Below are positions 1-12,386 of a stretch of DNA of 40,983 nucleotides, in pieces. The stretch comes from Schoenoplectus triqueter (Eukaryota; Streptophyta; Magnoliopsida; Poales; Cyperaceae), in contig CAXKVV010001981.1 of NCBI GenBank assembly GCA_964058805.1, forward strand, positions 1 through 40,983, given 5' to 3'. A model generated the notes under the pieces. It searched no databases. It was not told where the DNA came from and saw only the letters and a program-made list of their open reading frames with translations. Both the position numbers and the translations under genes were made by a program. The number at the start of each line of letters is the position of its first letter. Within the stretch, counting starts at the first letter, position 1.

Positions 1-1290
1 AATCAACGATAGTTATTTATACTCATCAATTCTAGTCACGTTAAAAAGTGTATTTTAATTATTTGATATTCAAAATTGAATGATTTAAAATTATTTTGAT
101 CAAAGCAAAACCCCCCTACATTCAAATCCATCTATAATAATAATAATAAATTCCATCACATCTTAAATTTAATTTTGATTGATGTTGCAAATTTTCATTT
201 ATAAATGAAGTACTATGATAATTTTAGTGGAATAATAATAGAAAAGATATATCCGAATTAAATGTAAAAGTTAAAGAAAAAAAATGAGAAATGATTGTTA
301 GCGTTTAAAATTTCCAGTCACAAAGAAGTGAATAAATTTCCCTTCAAGACATGGAGGCTATCTAATCTTTATCTATGCAAAAAGACAAGATTCTACGTAA
401 ATTTGTTTCTGAGTTAATCAAAAGTTTAATAAGCCACATGTGCAAATTAAAATCCCCGCATAGGGGTTTATATCTAAATTTATACTTGAAGTATGTCGCA
501 AAAAATGAGAAAGTCAAAAGACACTAAAAGAAGCTTCCGCTTGTCTTTAAAATATTTGCCAACTGTGTCCCCACTACTACATCTCAACTTCACACAAGAA
601 ATGCATCACTCCAAACTAGCAAGACCACCTCTTTTCATGTTCCATCCAGTGCTTAAAGATGTGTGATACAGACAAACAATTGAATTTCCAAAAGCCGAAT
701 GGTGTTGTTGATCGATTGATGGTGTGTCTCGACCCCGTGTTGGATCGAATTGGCAGAAGATCAGGCGGTTAAATTCAAACCCAGATTCGGCAACTAGATC
801 ACTAGTCAAGGAAAAAAGTTTTCCAAAAGGCCATGGAAATTCTTAGAGTCATTGAGTTGTAAAGCCGTTGAGGTAAGTGTTGGTGCAGACCCGCCATTGG
901 CACTTGATTATCTCCCAAATGATTCGTATTTGCTCTTTTTTTTTTAAAGGTCTCAATTTTTGTTGGTAATTAGGATCGCTTCTTTTGACATTACAAACAT
1001 TGCTTAATATAATAGTTATGTTATTATGTGGTTCCTGTTATAATACCGTGTTGTTTTGCACTCCACATGGGAGGTCACTCATTCGTAATCAGAATGAGAA
1101 ATTCTGTATAGTTAATTTAGACTCTCATCTTTATAAAAAATACTTTGTTAATTTTGTTTTTGTTTGTGTTTTTTTATTCTAGAAGCACAAAGTGCACTAC
1201 GATAATATTTTTTTACTAATTATTGTATAAGAAGTTCATAAACAGTACTGTTTTATTAAGTTATATATTTAAACTTGCCAAATAAAACAA
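1..1290. other. AT-rich intergenic DNA
   Basis: No recognisable gene. A slightly less AT-rich patch at about 600-900 has a 67-codon minus-strand reading frame (606-809) that I do not recognise; it has no clear start context or neighbouring exons, so I do not call it a gene. The rest is A/T-rich without clear repeats. Confidence 0.6.
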
Positions 1291-1404
1291 GAGTGGAGAT
1301 CCATTGACAATGGGTTATTTTGACAACTTTAATAATAAACCTCTAAATAAATATAAAATAAATCTTAAAAATGATAAAAAAAATTATAAATGTATTCTTC
1401 TACC
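1291..1404. mobile_element. Mutator-like MITE, one terminus only
   Basis: The stretch starting GAGTGGAGATCCATTGACAA and running through TTATTTTGACAAC to ATTCTTCTACC matches, with few differences, the reverse complement of the right end of the complete MITE at 16270-16672. No matching inverted end is visible downstream, so this is a truncated copy or a single surviving arm. Confidence 0.7.
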
Positions 1405-2266
1405 TGTTAGTCGCGTCCTTTAAAAAATGAAGAGAGTTTAATGCCATAATAAGTTTTTGGTGTACTCATTTTTAATTTCTATTTCAAATTTTGACATTCA
1501 AATCTCAAACATATTATGCCTTATTTTAGTTGGATAATAACCTCTCAATGTGTGTTGGCGCTAGGCGTAGAATAAAGTCTACAAGTTAAATGGACGCATC
1601 CATTAAAAAAGGGCAAAATTTTATTTAAACCATTAAATAGAAGAAACTTATTAAATAAATTAAGAAATTCCAGATTTAATGAAGACGGATAAATGAAAAA
1701 GTATGTCAGTTTAAAACGGGGAAATATGTATCTGAGTATTTTAATGGGAAATATACTATTTAGAATGTTTTGATAGGTACACCAATAATTTTCTCTTTTT
1801 TTAGTTACTAACTTTTAATAAATTAATAAGAATTATAAACTTGAAGTTTATAAACTTTCTTTTGAGTTAAGTTTACAGGTTAAAACTGAAGATTATGGAG
1901 GTTGTAATGCATATGAATAGTCTTAATTAGTCTAAGATTATTTACATTTCAGTTTTGATTAAGTTTGACTTAGAAATGTTGATGAAAATGATAAAATTGG
2001 GTTTCTGTGACATGAACCGTTATTAACGGCTTATCTCAAATCCAAATAAATTTCTAAATCGCAAAGTTGTCCAACGCTTTCAAGTCGTTCAATGACTTGA
2101 ATCGTTATAAAGATTCATTAGCCGTAATAGCAGCTTAACAAATTTAACAGCTCAAGAACTTTTTTTCTGTTATTTCTTTCTTGTTCAGCCATTACAACGG
2201 CTTGAACCTATTAGTAACAGCTTAACATGAAAAATTGAGTTTATGTTCAGTTTTTCTAAACTCTAT
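1405..2266. other. Intergenic, AT-rich, with AACGG motifs
   Basis: No coding signal. Around 2018-2225 several CCGTT/AACGG motifs occur, including the perfect odd palindrome CCGTTATTAACGG near 2018 and ACAACGGCTTGAACC near 2196. Their function is unknown; they could belong to an old repeat. Confidence 0.45.
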
Positions 2267-2682
2267 GGGTGTGTTTGGATGGTGTTTAAGCAATATTGTT
2301 CTCAAGTTAGTAGCTATCCAAACACAAAATTGAAATCAAAAATAACATCAAAACAGTATTAATCCGCTAATTCATAAAAAACGTTGGGTTAGCGGATTAG
2401 TATTCATGAAAGTAGTGAAAATAATAATAAAAATATTTTTTCTTTTATATTAGTATGAAATAATATTATTAAATAAAATACTAAAAAATAATTAATTATT
2501 TTAATTATTCTCTCCACTATTCTTAAATTTCTATCCAAATAATATTTTACTAACTCAAAATAGTAAAAAAAAAATAACTTATTCTCATATTTCCTGAGAT
2601 ATCACTAATCTCATACTATTCTTAACTACTAACCTAAACAGTATTATTCTTACACTAATCCTTTAACCATCCAAACACACCC
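2267..2682. mobile_element. MITE with 16-bp perfect terminal inverted repeats
   Basis: The left end GGGTGTGTTTGGATGG (2267-2282) is the exact reverse complement of the right end (2667-2682). The element is 416 bp, AT-rich and non-coding, and carries an internal hairpin near 2360-2400 with arms TAATCCGCTAA and TTAGCGGATTA. The flanks (TAT on the left, TGT on the right) give at best a 2-of-3 target duplication. The GGG...TGTTTGG end resembles PIF/Harbinger (Tourist-like) elements, but the superfamily is uncertain. Confidence 0.8.
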
Positions 2683-5600
2683 TGTATAAAGGAGTGTTTC
2701 ATTTGACCTCAAACCAACTTGAAATTCTCAATCATTTTGTACTTTTCGAACACTCTTGAGCACTCTTCCTTGAGCTTAGACATCTAAAGCCAACTTTCTA
2801 AATCATTATAATTTTTATCAAGGTTTCAAGTCAAGGCTAATTTTTATCAGAGTCATTTCATATTTTTTAAATTGTTTGTATTATATAACAAATTCACAGT
2901 GGAAGTTCCTGAAAATTTTTCATAATTCGTGAGTGCAATTTTGAGTCATCCTTTCACCTGATTTTCACGTGGTGGGCAGAGGAAAAAACAACGCAGTGAG
3001 GGAGATAATCTCAGAACGCTAACTTCAGAATGCATTAAATGAAAAGTGGTTTGAAGTCCAACGCAACATTTTTTTCTATGCTTATCTCTCCATTTAAAAA
3101 CCTCCAATCAGCTATTATTTTTCGTGGCTCAAAATTTAGAGCTCATATGTAAAATTTATAAATTCTAGATTTGTTTTGTGATTTCAACGAATAACGTATA
3201 CTTTTAGAAAGTGGATATTTTGTAATATTCGAATCACGAATTTTAAATCTCTTCCACACAATTCATTTATCACTACTATCAACTATCAACTAGTAGCAAA
3301 TCCAAAACCAGAAGTAACACAATTGGAGTATTGAGGGATCACCAATAAAATCAAGAACCTCAGTTCCCCAGCAGACAATTTCCAATATATTCGTCCAAAA
3401 TCAAATTACATTAACCTGGTTTATTATTAATTCTCCAAGAATGGTGGGTCCAAAATAAATGGTCTTTAGTTCGGTGGCTGATTTATTTTTAATTTTAAAC
3501 AATTAAACCGGAAAGCATGATGAAGATCATTATCCATATTACCTCTGCTAGGTTACGTCATGCTTATGACCCTAACAAACTAGTCTAATAATAAATTAAG
3601 AAAATAATTCTAGCGTATATATATAATATTTTCTATACACTAAATCCCTCTTATATGCGGACTCTCTTAATTTTGATAATATTTATATCTAATACTAATT
3701 TATTATAAATAAATTATATATTATTTAAATATAATTTATGTTTAAGTCGAATTAGAAAGATTTTTAAATTTTTATATAAAATTATTTAATTATTTAATGA
3801 AATGGTGTACAATATAATATTTTTTCTTCTGTGAGTATGCTTGTATTATGCATAGTTTTTTTTACAATAATAGTTGAGGTTTAATTTATTCGATATAAAA
3901 TTTATTTGTTTAGATCTCCTATAAATGCATGGTAAAAAATAATAAACGAAATGGAGAGAAAAAATAAATTTGACTTGAAACCTAAACCGTTGCTTTTATA
4001 AAATTAATCAATCTCAATCGTAAATTGAAATGTGGTATTTCAGTCATTTCATATTATCTGATAGCATTAATGGATAAATTCAATTCATACACTCTTTATA
4101 TTTATAATATAGTATAGATATAAATATAGATAATATTTTAAAGTGCATATGTAACTTTTTATATACATAATATCTTTATGTTGAAGTAGCATACTTACAT
4201 ATCTAATGCAATTTTTTTCGATCTACTAATAATTGTTATATGTATTTCATTCCATCAACAACAAAAAAAGATGTTACTAAATCCCTTCAGCATATAATTT
4301 ATGTTATTACAGAATATATACATAAAAAACTCAATCACTCAATCGGGGACTGGAAAAAAGTGTTTGGTAAAATTACAACGCACACGGAAATTTCGTAAGT
4401 TTTTATGTAAATCACGTCGTATAAATAAGAATTTCTGCTGGTTTAAATGACATGATTTTGAAAGGGTTAATTTATGCTGTACTCGTACAAACATTCAAAA
4501 ATAGCCAATTTCTCAGATATACACCATAACATTTAATATCCCTAATTGAATCTGATCATTTTTTATATACCTTTTTTATTTTTGTAATCTTTTATTTAAT
4601 TATTTTATAAATTAAATTGAAAAAAATCCTTTTATTTTTTATGAAGGCGCCTCTTAATTTTAACAGAATTAAGAGAGAGAGGGCGAGCGTATTCATCTTC
4701 ACACCTAATACTCTCTCATATAATCACTTTTTTTTTCCAATGCCACAAAAATTTATTTCCTATGCTTCTGAATTTATTTCTCTATTCTCCTAGTCGATAT
4801 TTGCTGTGGAATTAAAGTTGAAAACTCAAGACCTTAAGACCACTTTTTTTTTCTTGTATAATCTATCCAGCCCTCAAGCCTCCAATTGAAGAGCTACAAT
4901 TAATCACTGACCACAACCATTCTAACCAAATGGAGATTCCATCTACTGCAAGTGATTAATTAACATATAGGCTATGAGAAGTTGAAAACAAAGACAAAAG
5001 ATAAAGGAACTTGTTGATGAGATATCAAAGCGAGTTACAGGTTTGATGGCATTTCTTCCTTACACTATAAAATAAACAGCGATTTCAATTTTCAGCTTTC
5101 TTTATTTCGGAATTTGACAGGGTATCAGAAAGGAGTAATTTTGTAGATAGTTGTAATGAGAGCTTTTTCGTTGCAGGTGCAATAATTTGTAAATATCAAA
5201 ATATACTTATTTATCTTTTGAATTGTATTTTATTGAAGGCTACATTGATGAAACTTATCTATTAACTGACATGGACATATATTTGGCATGCCTAATTAGC
5301 AAATCTCCTAAGCTTCAATTCACACCAATTCTTTTGACATAAACATAGAAGGTGGACACATTTTCACTCAATTCTTTTCTTGGTATATCAGAGTTCTGAA
5401 TCAAATACTGGCACATGTTTATGAAGCCCCTTTTTTGTTCTTTTGGTCATCTCATTCTCTTTTTATATTACTAGCAACATCGTTGCTGGCGTCATGTGAT
5501 TTTAGGAAAGCATTGGTATGTCTTAAGAAGTATTTTCGAGAGTAGTTTACTAATTATACACAGGTACTAATATCATTTTTCTGTTAAGCAAGCTCATTAT

Positions 5601-5787
5601 AGTAAGTGACCCAGTCTCCAATTTTCCTTCTTCTATGTTGTCTCATTTCTTACTTCAATTTATTTAAGATTAAAGACTTTATTGTTGTTGTTATATGTTG
5701 TCCATTTCCTTTTTTGGACCTGGTCTTCCAGATTACTCGTGAGTCCATTTCATTAGAAACGGCCCAATCCTTCAACCAATTACTTAC
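2683..5787. other. Long AT-rich intergenic region
   Basis: No gene recognised on either strand. The DNA is rich in A/T runs and TATA-like strings (for example 3600-3850 and 4080-4190). A small perfect hairpin lies at 4651-4675 (arms CTCTTAATT and AATTAAGAG, 7-nt loop). The short open frame at 5606-5791 is hydrophobic low-complexity translation of T-rich DNA and is not supported. Confidence 0.55.
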
Positions 5788-6010
5788 CTAGGGTTTAACT
5801 CCACACCGCTTTCTTGACAAAAAACCTCTCTTTGGTTTCCGGTACTTGCTCTTTCTCTCTGTACCTTCTGGCGGCGCAACCACAACGAAAAACCTAACCC
5901 CGGGAGAGCACCTAAATATGACAATCGCTCTCTCTCGAAAAGTAGCACTTACGATTGCGCGAGGATCTACTCTCAGTTTCGTTTTCCATCGATGGATCCG
6001 CCACATAGAT
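5788..6010. promoter_or_regulatory. GC/CT-rich island with telo-box
   Basis: A locally GC-richer, CT-rich block in AT-rich surroundings, starting with TAGGGTTTA (5789-5797, a telo-box on the minus strand), with GGCCCA (site II-like) at 5761. This composition is typical of plant promoters and 5' leaders. T-rich DNA follows, as in a first intron. I could not assemble a protein from downstream blocks, so it may be the 5' end of a non-coding transcript, a captured promoter fragment or a gene relic. Confidence 0.4.
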
Positions 6011-8164
6011 TTGCGGAGTTAAAGCACTAAACCTCTTGAGTTGTTTAATCTTTTTTCTTTTCCTTTTTCCTGTTCTCAATCGCCTCTCTTCTATCTCCTA
6101 CTTGATCATTTTTTTTTACAAAATTTGTATGAAAATAATGGCTGGATTATGGTGCGGAGTGTCCTATGAAATCTGGTGATGCCATCCAGTGTAGAGATTA
6201 TTTTTATCTCTTCCTCTACGAGAAGCGCACACGTAGAAGTGAGATTCTATATCTATTATTCTTTATTTTTTGGATATTTATCCATTTCATTTGTGCTTGT
6301 TGTTTTTGAAATACTTTTTTCATGTTTTTCTTGACTAATAGCGTTTGGTAGATTCTTCCCCATCACTTCTTTAGGAAATTCGGTCAAAATTGCATCCGTT
6401 TTCTAAGGAGGTGGTATATGTGTTGTTTGATTAGGGAGAGTTTTAATCAAGGATGAGATATTTTGATCTGTAAAATAAAACTTACCTTTCTTCGTTTTCA
6501 GTCCCTGGAACTTCACAGAATTGCCCATAGCATGTGTCCAGTTTTCTGAAATCTATTTTCAAGCTCTGAGACGCACATAATTGGGGCATCCATATTTTTT
6601 CTCTCAAGTACTATCTATGAATTTTCTTAGATTTCCTTGTTTTTATTAATTTAGGAGTAGGAATGGAGTATTGGTGCAATCTTTGGCGGGACTTAAAATA
6701 TCTCCTAAATCATCAGCCCTTCAGTTAACATGTGAATGAATCTGATGAGAACGAGCAGTTTATGTGAGATTGTAAGTTTGATGATCACAATACTTACTTG
6801 GATTAAGAAAATGGTTGTGTGTTAAAAAATGTGTGAGCAATTTTTGTTTGCTCAAATATGATGTTTTTAGTTTTCTTTGCCAACTGTCTTCGATAGTAGT
6901 GAAATGGAGTTTGCAAATATTTTTTTACTACAAATGATAATAGGTGGTGCATATTTGACTTCGTGCAAGAACTACAAATTGGAACAAGAATTCATATGCA
7001 TGGCTTCTGTTAACAGGGAAAAATAAGAGATCAAAAGGATAAATTAGGAACATAAGCTTATGTAATTATTGGAAGAATTGGATTAGAAAGGTCTGTATCA
7101 AAGAGCAAGATTAGAACATACCACTGATTAGACTGAGATATTTAATAAAAGGTTGACCTGCCCAGCTCTTCTTTTCCTCCTTTCTCTTGATCTATTTAAG
7201 ACATTAGATTTTTTGCTAATTCTGTTACTATTTCAGCCATTGCCTAGATCGTATGCAGATTTACATGATGACAAGATACATTTCATTGATTTGACAAATT
7301 TAATTCTAAATGCTATTATGTGGTTAATGCAGGCCCAAAGACATTTTTATTTAGCAAGATAATCTTATTCAAGGTCTTGGTTTTTATCAATTAATTTTTT
7401 CCCCCAATTTCCTTCTCTTTGCCCAATTTGCACCAGATAATTGTATAGACATTGTCATTTTTTTTTATTTCGTGAACATAATATTTCCTTATAAAACACA
7501 AATTTTTAATAAAATTCTTGTTTCTTTTTCTTTTCTCTTCTAAAGTTAGTCAAATCAGCTGTCTCGGAGTCAAGTTGGGAAGCGACTGTATCCATTATCC
7601 AGCTGTACCAGGTAAATTCTACACTCAGATAATTGGGAAACGACTGTATTCATATCCATCTTTCTCACCTCCTCCTTAATTATGAGCATTGATGCTATCA
7701 ATCTCCTAATAAGTCTTTATCTGTTTTTCATCTCTTCTATCTCATGTGCATCCTGCCCTCCCAATCCACTCTTCGTTTTGTCCTCTTTTTCTTTATCACA
7801 TGACTCTTTTTTCTCACTGTAGCTTGTACTCTCCTACAGTATAAGACGGCAACACCTGGTTGACTACAGCTCGATTCTTCTATATAGCAAGTCTAAGAAG
7901 GCAGCACAGGTTTAATGTCATTATTTCCTCAATTTACAAATTGGTAATGTTGTAAATCTAAGTGATATTTAAGTTGCAAACTAGCTATCCTTGGCTTTGC
8001 CTTCATTTACAAATTAAGGCATATTTGAAGTACATCGAATCCTATCAATTTAATAGTAATCTCAATTCAATTTATTAATTGGCGATGATTACAAAATTAA
8101 GGTGGAGTTCTATCAATTAATTAAAATTAATTTAAGGGTCGAATTTTCTTTACTCAGAAACACA
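6011..8164. other. Non-coding, possibly intronic
   Basis: T-rich stretches alternate with short less AT-rich blocks (for example 7555-7612 and 7820-7915), with possible AG/GT borders. No continuous reading frame joins them and no family is recognisable. It could be intron plus small exons of an unspliced or non-coding transcript starting at the island just upstream. Confidence 0.35.
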
Positions 8165-8622
8165 TAAGGTGTGCAAATGGTTGGTTCAATTCAAGCCAAA
8201 ATAAATATATGCATTTGAAGTTTTTTCAATTTATTAAATTATGATCCAAACTAAAATTTTAAAAATGTTAACCGAATAAATAAAAAATTAAATAAAATGA
8301 AATTTTACTCTGTTAATGAAAATATATTATTCTAAAAATGACAAAAATTGATAGAAGAAGCGTTAATTTAAAAACTAAATAAATAATTAAATAAAATATA
8401 CAGAAAATAAGTATATTTCAATTATCATTGATATAATTGTTATTTATACTAGGTAAAATAATTTTGTTTGATAAATTTTGGATTATTCGGTTTTTTTAAA
8501 TTTAGAAAAATAAAAATCAAATTGACTAAGATTTTCAATTGAACCAAAAAATTGAATCAAATAGTCTAAAAATTAATGATTCAATTTAAAATTAATTAAA
8601 ATGATTTGTTTGCACACCTCTA
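8165..8622. mobile_element. hAT-like MITE with 8-bp target duplication
   Basis: The left end TAAGGTGTGCAAA and the right end, whose reverse complement is TAGAGGTGTGCAAA, form an inverted pair. The flanks are GAAACACA (8157-8164) and GAAATACA (8623-8630), a 7-of-8 match of the length expected for hAT elements. The 458-bp interior is AT-rich and non-coding. A related truncated copy lies at about 12054-12386. Confidence 0.8.
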
Positions 8623-8996
8623 GAAATACACCTTGACAGATGAAGAATTTTATTAATAAAGTGCTTCTACAAAAGACTCATAAATAAGATGGAGCTCTTG
8701 ATTTTCATGATTTATCTTATCTATCACGTAAAAAGTGTTATGAACTCTAACAATTTTTTTAGTACATTAGCTTTTAAAATGCAAGCTAACTGATATATTC
8801 TTATTTTGGAGGGTGATGCAACATATGCTCACAACGAATATAAAAAAGAAGAGAGAATTGTCGTGTATTGGCAACTCAAACTATAACTAGTTCGCTCATT
8901 GTATTCGGCGTTGTCAATTTATTATGTAACCAGCGGTAAGTGCGATGCCCATTTAGGCCCAAGGCCACGAACCCAAACTAATCTGATCCAAAATTC

Positions 8997-9345
8997 TTAA
9001 TCATCTAACCCTAGCGATAGAATGAAGTCTGATCTTTCTTTCTCTCTCATCAGCCGCCATCTAACGCTCGTCTTCAGTCTTACCTCTCCCTCTCGGCCTC
9101 TCCCGAGTCCCGATCGCCTCAACCTCCGCGACCTCTCCCGATCTTCTACACCTCTCAGTCTCTCACCGGCTTTCTCTCTCCCGATCGCTTGCCCTTCAGT
9201 GGGCATCAACGCTTCGAGTCAGCACAGGCCACGCCTCAACCTCTCGACTCACAGACAGTCAGCACTCAGGCCTCAGCACAGGCCACATCTTCTCCTCCCT
9301 TGGCGATCTTCTAGTTCACAATGCAGAATCGCCATCCTAAGGTGT
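8997..9345 (+). promoter_or_regulatory. GC/CT-rich island, candidate 5' exon
   Basis: A CT-rich block preceded by AACCCTAG (telo-box-like, near 9006) and site II-like GGCCCA motifs just upstream (8940-8970). It contains the direct repeat TCAGCACAGGCCAC twice (about 9218 and 9272). At 9321 an ATG opens a seven-codon stretch ending AAG directly before GTGTGT, a plausible splice donor at 9342. Plant genes often look like this at their 5' end. I could not link it confidently to downstream exons; the long open frame through the block is a composition effect rather than a protein I recognise. Confidence 0.4.
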
Positions 9346-10034
9346 GTTTTTCTTTGTTCTTGGATTTTTAGAGTTTCTCTGCCAGTAGGAAACTACCAGT
9401 TAGAAAGTTTCATCAAAGAAAAAAGAAAGAGTGGTTTCAAAAGTACTGGCGCGTAAGAAAGGATTGGCAATTTGGCACAGAGAGTTCTTATTTTAGTTTC
9501 TATTTTGATTTTTTCCACCTTAAAATGGGATTGGCTGTTCTGATTTCAGTTTCTGTTTTGAAACCAACAGACAAAATAATTAAAACACAAAACGAGCTAG
9601 ATTGGCGAGCCATGAGTTCACTCGAGACAGGCACGAGTGGTATACGAGTTGGGCTGAGAGCTTGAATTGGAACGGTTATTGAGTCAGCTCGGCTCGTATT
9701 GCTGCTGGCTCGAGTTTGAGTTGCTGCTGGATCACTTGTAATATCGTTGAACAGACCTAATGTGTCGTGTACTCAGATTGTTTCCTTGTTGTCCCTTCTA
9801 TACCTGACCTTCAGTGCCTTGTTGTGCCAGGGGCTGAGCCCGGTCCTTTGCGGTGCTTGGCCTGTGCCTCTGTTTTGAAATGATTTTTGGTGTGTCGAAT
9901 TGGTGCCATTATGAGTCTCTTTTTGTCCACTTCCATGATTATTTGACTCATAGTTGGCTCTGTGAGGATTTGTTTTATTATTAACTCCATCAGATTTATT
10001 TTGTGAATTTATGCTTTATTTATCCATTTGTAGG
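9346..10034. other. Non-coding, intron-like
   Basis: T-rich with short GC-richer segments (for example 9600-9890), and no recognisable protein. It separates the 9.0-kb island from the tandem array. Confidence 0.35.
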
Positions 10035-12053
10035 TCCATCAAGGGTTAGAGAATTGTTGCTGCCTTTTTCAAAAATTTGACTCGTAGTTGTCTCTGTGTT
10101 GTTTCCATGATTCTAAAATTTTAGTTGTTATTGTAAATTTTTTTTTCTCAATCCTAATACACAGCGGATAACAGGAAAGGAAAGCAGTTTATCACTTGAA
10201 AGATGATAGATGCTTCTGCGGGTTTCAAGACATTCATTCATTTTTTTCCAAGGAAATTCACTACTCTTTCTTAATAGTCTAATGTCGATCAATACATTTA
10301 TCAGCAATAATATCTACTTCTATATCACTAAAAATCTAAATTGTTGTCCATTCTGGTTAGTATCTAACTTGGAGAGATGAATTTCTTTATGTAACATAAT
10401 CGGGAAGGTCCCGTGTTTGTTGTATTATACTGATAGCAGTGCTAATGCTTACGCGGATATTGTGCTATTCAAATACTGATAACACTGATAATGTTGTTCC
10501 TAACAGTAAGCATTTGTTTGTCGAGTAATGTGTAAAATTTTAATGTTTCTTTGTATTTTTGTGCCTTCTAGTGGCTGGAAAGAGATCCTTGACTGCATCA
10601 ACTGCCTTCTGGCATGCATCTACGATGCTTGCATTACTCAAAATTCAAGAGGCATAAGGTTTAATTTTAAACCTGAACTTATTTCGATTAATTTAAATTG
10701 TACTCATTTTGATGAAACATGATTCAATTATTTCACTTTTTTTTCATTTATATTATATTCATATTTGACCGTTGCTTTATTTAACTTTGGGTTCAGGTTT
10801 TCACTGTCATATACCAACATGTGCCAGTGCAGCGACTGCAGCAGATTTAGATAATGATGATTCCATCAAGGGTTAGAGAAATGTTGCTGCTTTTTTAGGT
10901 AAGAATGTTTTCCTTGATTCTAAAATTTTAGTTGTGTTTTATGAATATTCTTCTACTTAATGTTTGTTTTTGTTATTTAAAATTCTTCTCGATCCTAATA
11001 CACGGCAGTTTCAGGGAAGGCAAACCCAAGGAAGGCAGTTCATCACTTGAAAAATGATATAAGCTTTTTGTGGGTTTCAAGAAATTCATTCGTTTTTTTC
11101 TCAAATTCAGTACTATTTCTTTAATGTTGATCAATACATTTATCAGTAGTGCTATTTACTTCTATATCACTAGAAATCTAAAATTGCATGTGAGGGTTGA
11201 GTAAGGCTAGATAGAATCTGAATTGTTGTTCATTCTGGTTAATATTTAACTTGGAGAGATGAATTTCTTCATGTATCATAATTGAGAAAGTCCCTTGTTT
11301 ATTGTATTGTACTGATATGACTGCTAACGGTTATGCAGATATTGTGCAATTCAAATACTGATAGCACTGATAATGTTGTTCCTAACAGTGAGCATTTCTC
11401 CATTGAGTAATGTGTAAAATATTAATGTTTTCCTTGCAGTTGAGTGCCTTCTAGAGGTTGGAAAGACAGCTTTGACTGCATCAACTGCCTTCTGTTATGC
11501 ATCTACAATGCTTGCATTTACTTGAAATTCAAGAGGCTTAAGGTTTATTTTAAACCTGATCTTATTTTGGTTAATTTAATGTATATTCATTATTCAATAA
11601 TTTCTCTCTTTTTTTTTCTCATTTATGTTGTACACATATTTGAACATTGCTTAACTTTGCATTCAGGTTTTCACTGTCACAGACAAACCTGTTCACACAA
11701 GTGCAGCAACTAGAGAAGATTTAGATAATGATGTTCCCATCAGGGGTTAGTGAATTGTTGCTGCCTTTTTAGGTAAGAATGCTTTTCTTGATTCCAAAAT
11801 TTTAGTTGTGTATTATGAATATTCTTCTACTTATGTTTGTTTTTTGTTATTGTAAACAATTCTTCTCGATCCTAATACAAGGTCGTTTCAAGGAAAGCAT
11901 TTTATCACATGAAGGATGATAGAAGCTTTTGTGGGTTTCAAAACATTCATTCTTTTTTTTCCAAGTAAATTAACTACTCTTTCTTTAATGTTGATCAATA
12001 CATTTATCAGTAATGCTATTTATTTTTATACCACTAGAAGTCTAAAATTGCGT
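10035..12053 (+). repeat. Tandem array, two full units plus a partial third, with exon-like blocks
   Basis: Each unit starts at a CCATCAAGGGTTAGAGAA-like sequence: unit 1 at 10035-10861, unit 2 at 10862-11736, and a partial unit 3 at 11737-12053. Units share blocks in the same order: TTGTTGCTGC, a CCTAATACA segment, a segment ending CACTTGAAA, GATCAATACATTTATCAG, an exon-like block (10565-10650 and 11447-11530), and a GGTTTTCACTGTCA block (10797 and 11666). In unit 2 the exon-like block has a CAG before it and reads ECLLEVGKTALTASTAF; the later block reads FTVTDKPVHTSAA. Unit 1 differs at several codons. I do not recognise the protein family. The array looks like an intragenic duplication in a decaying or spliced gene. 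Confidence 0.65.
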
Positions 12054-12386
12054 GTGGATTTTCTTCGATTTTATTGTTATTAAATCCACTAGATTGTTGT
12101 TAAATAGTTTAATAACAAAATAAAAACCTATAGAAAATAAATATATTCAAATTATGTTTGATATGATTCCTAATTATACCAAAAAAAAATGAATTTAGTT
12201 GGTAAAGTTTGGACTATTTGGTTTATCCGATTTAGAAAAACATAAGCTGAATCAAAGAAAAAAAAACTGAATTAGATAAACTTTTCAATCGAACCGAAAT
12301 TTTTAAACCAAAAAGCTGACCAAATGGTCCAAAATTTAATGGTTCGGTTCCAAAATCAATTAAACCGATCCATCTGCAAACCCCTA
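12054..12386 (-). mobile_element. Truncated hAT-like element related to 8165-8622
   Basis: The right end reads ATCTGCAAACCCCTA; its reverse complement starts TAGGGGTTTGCAGAT, like the ends of the 8.2-kb MITE. Interior phrases are shared with that copy, such as GAAAATAA(A/G)TATATT, TTTGATA, TTTAGAAAAA and TTTTCAAT(C/T)GAACC. The left end lacks a matching terminus, where it abuts the third array unit. Confidence 0.6.

Noticed and set aside
9022..9456. 144-codon plus-strand frame in the 9.0-kb island
   Set aside because: Ser/Pro/Leu-rich translation of CT-rich DNA with an opposite-strand frame over the same bases and no family resemblance. It also reads through a plausible splice donor at 9342.
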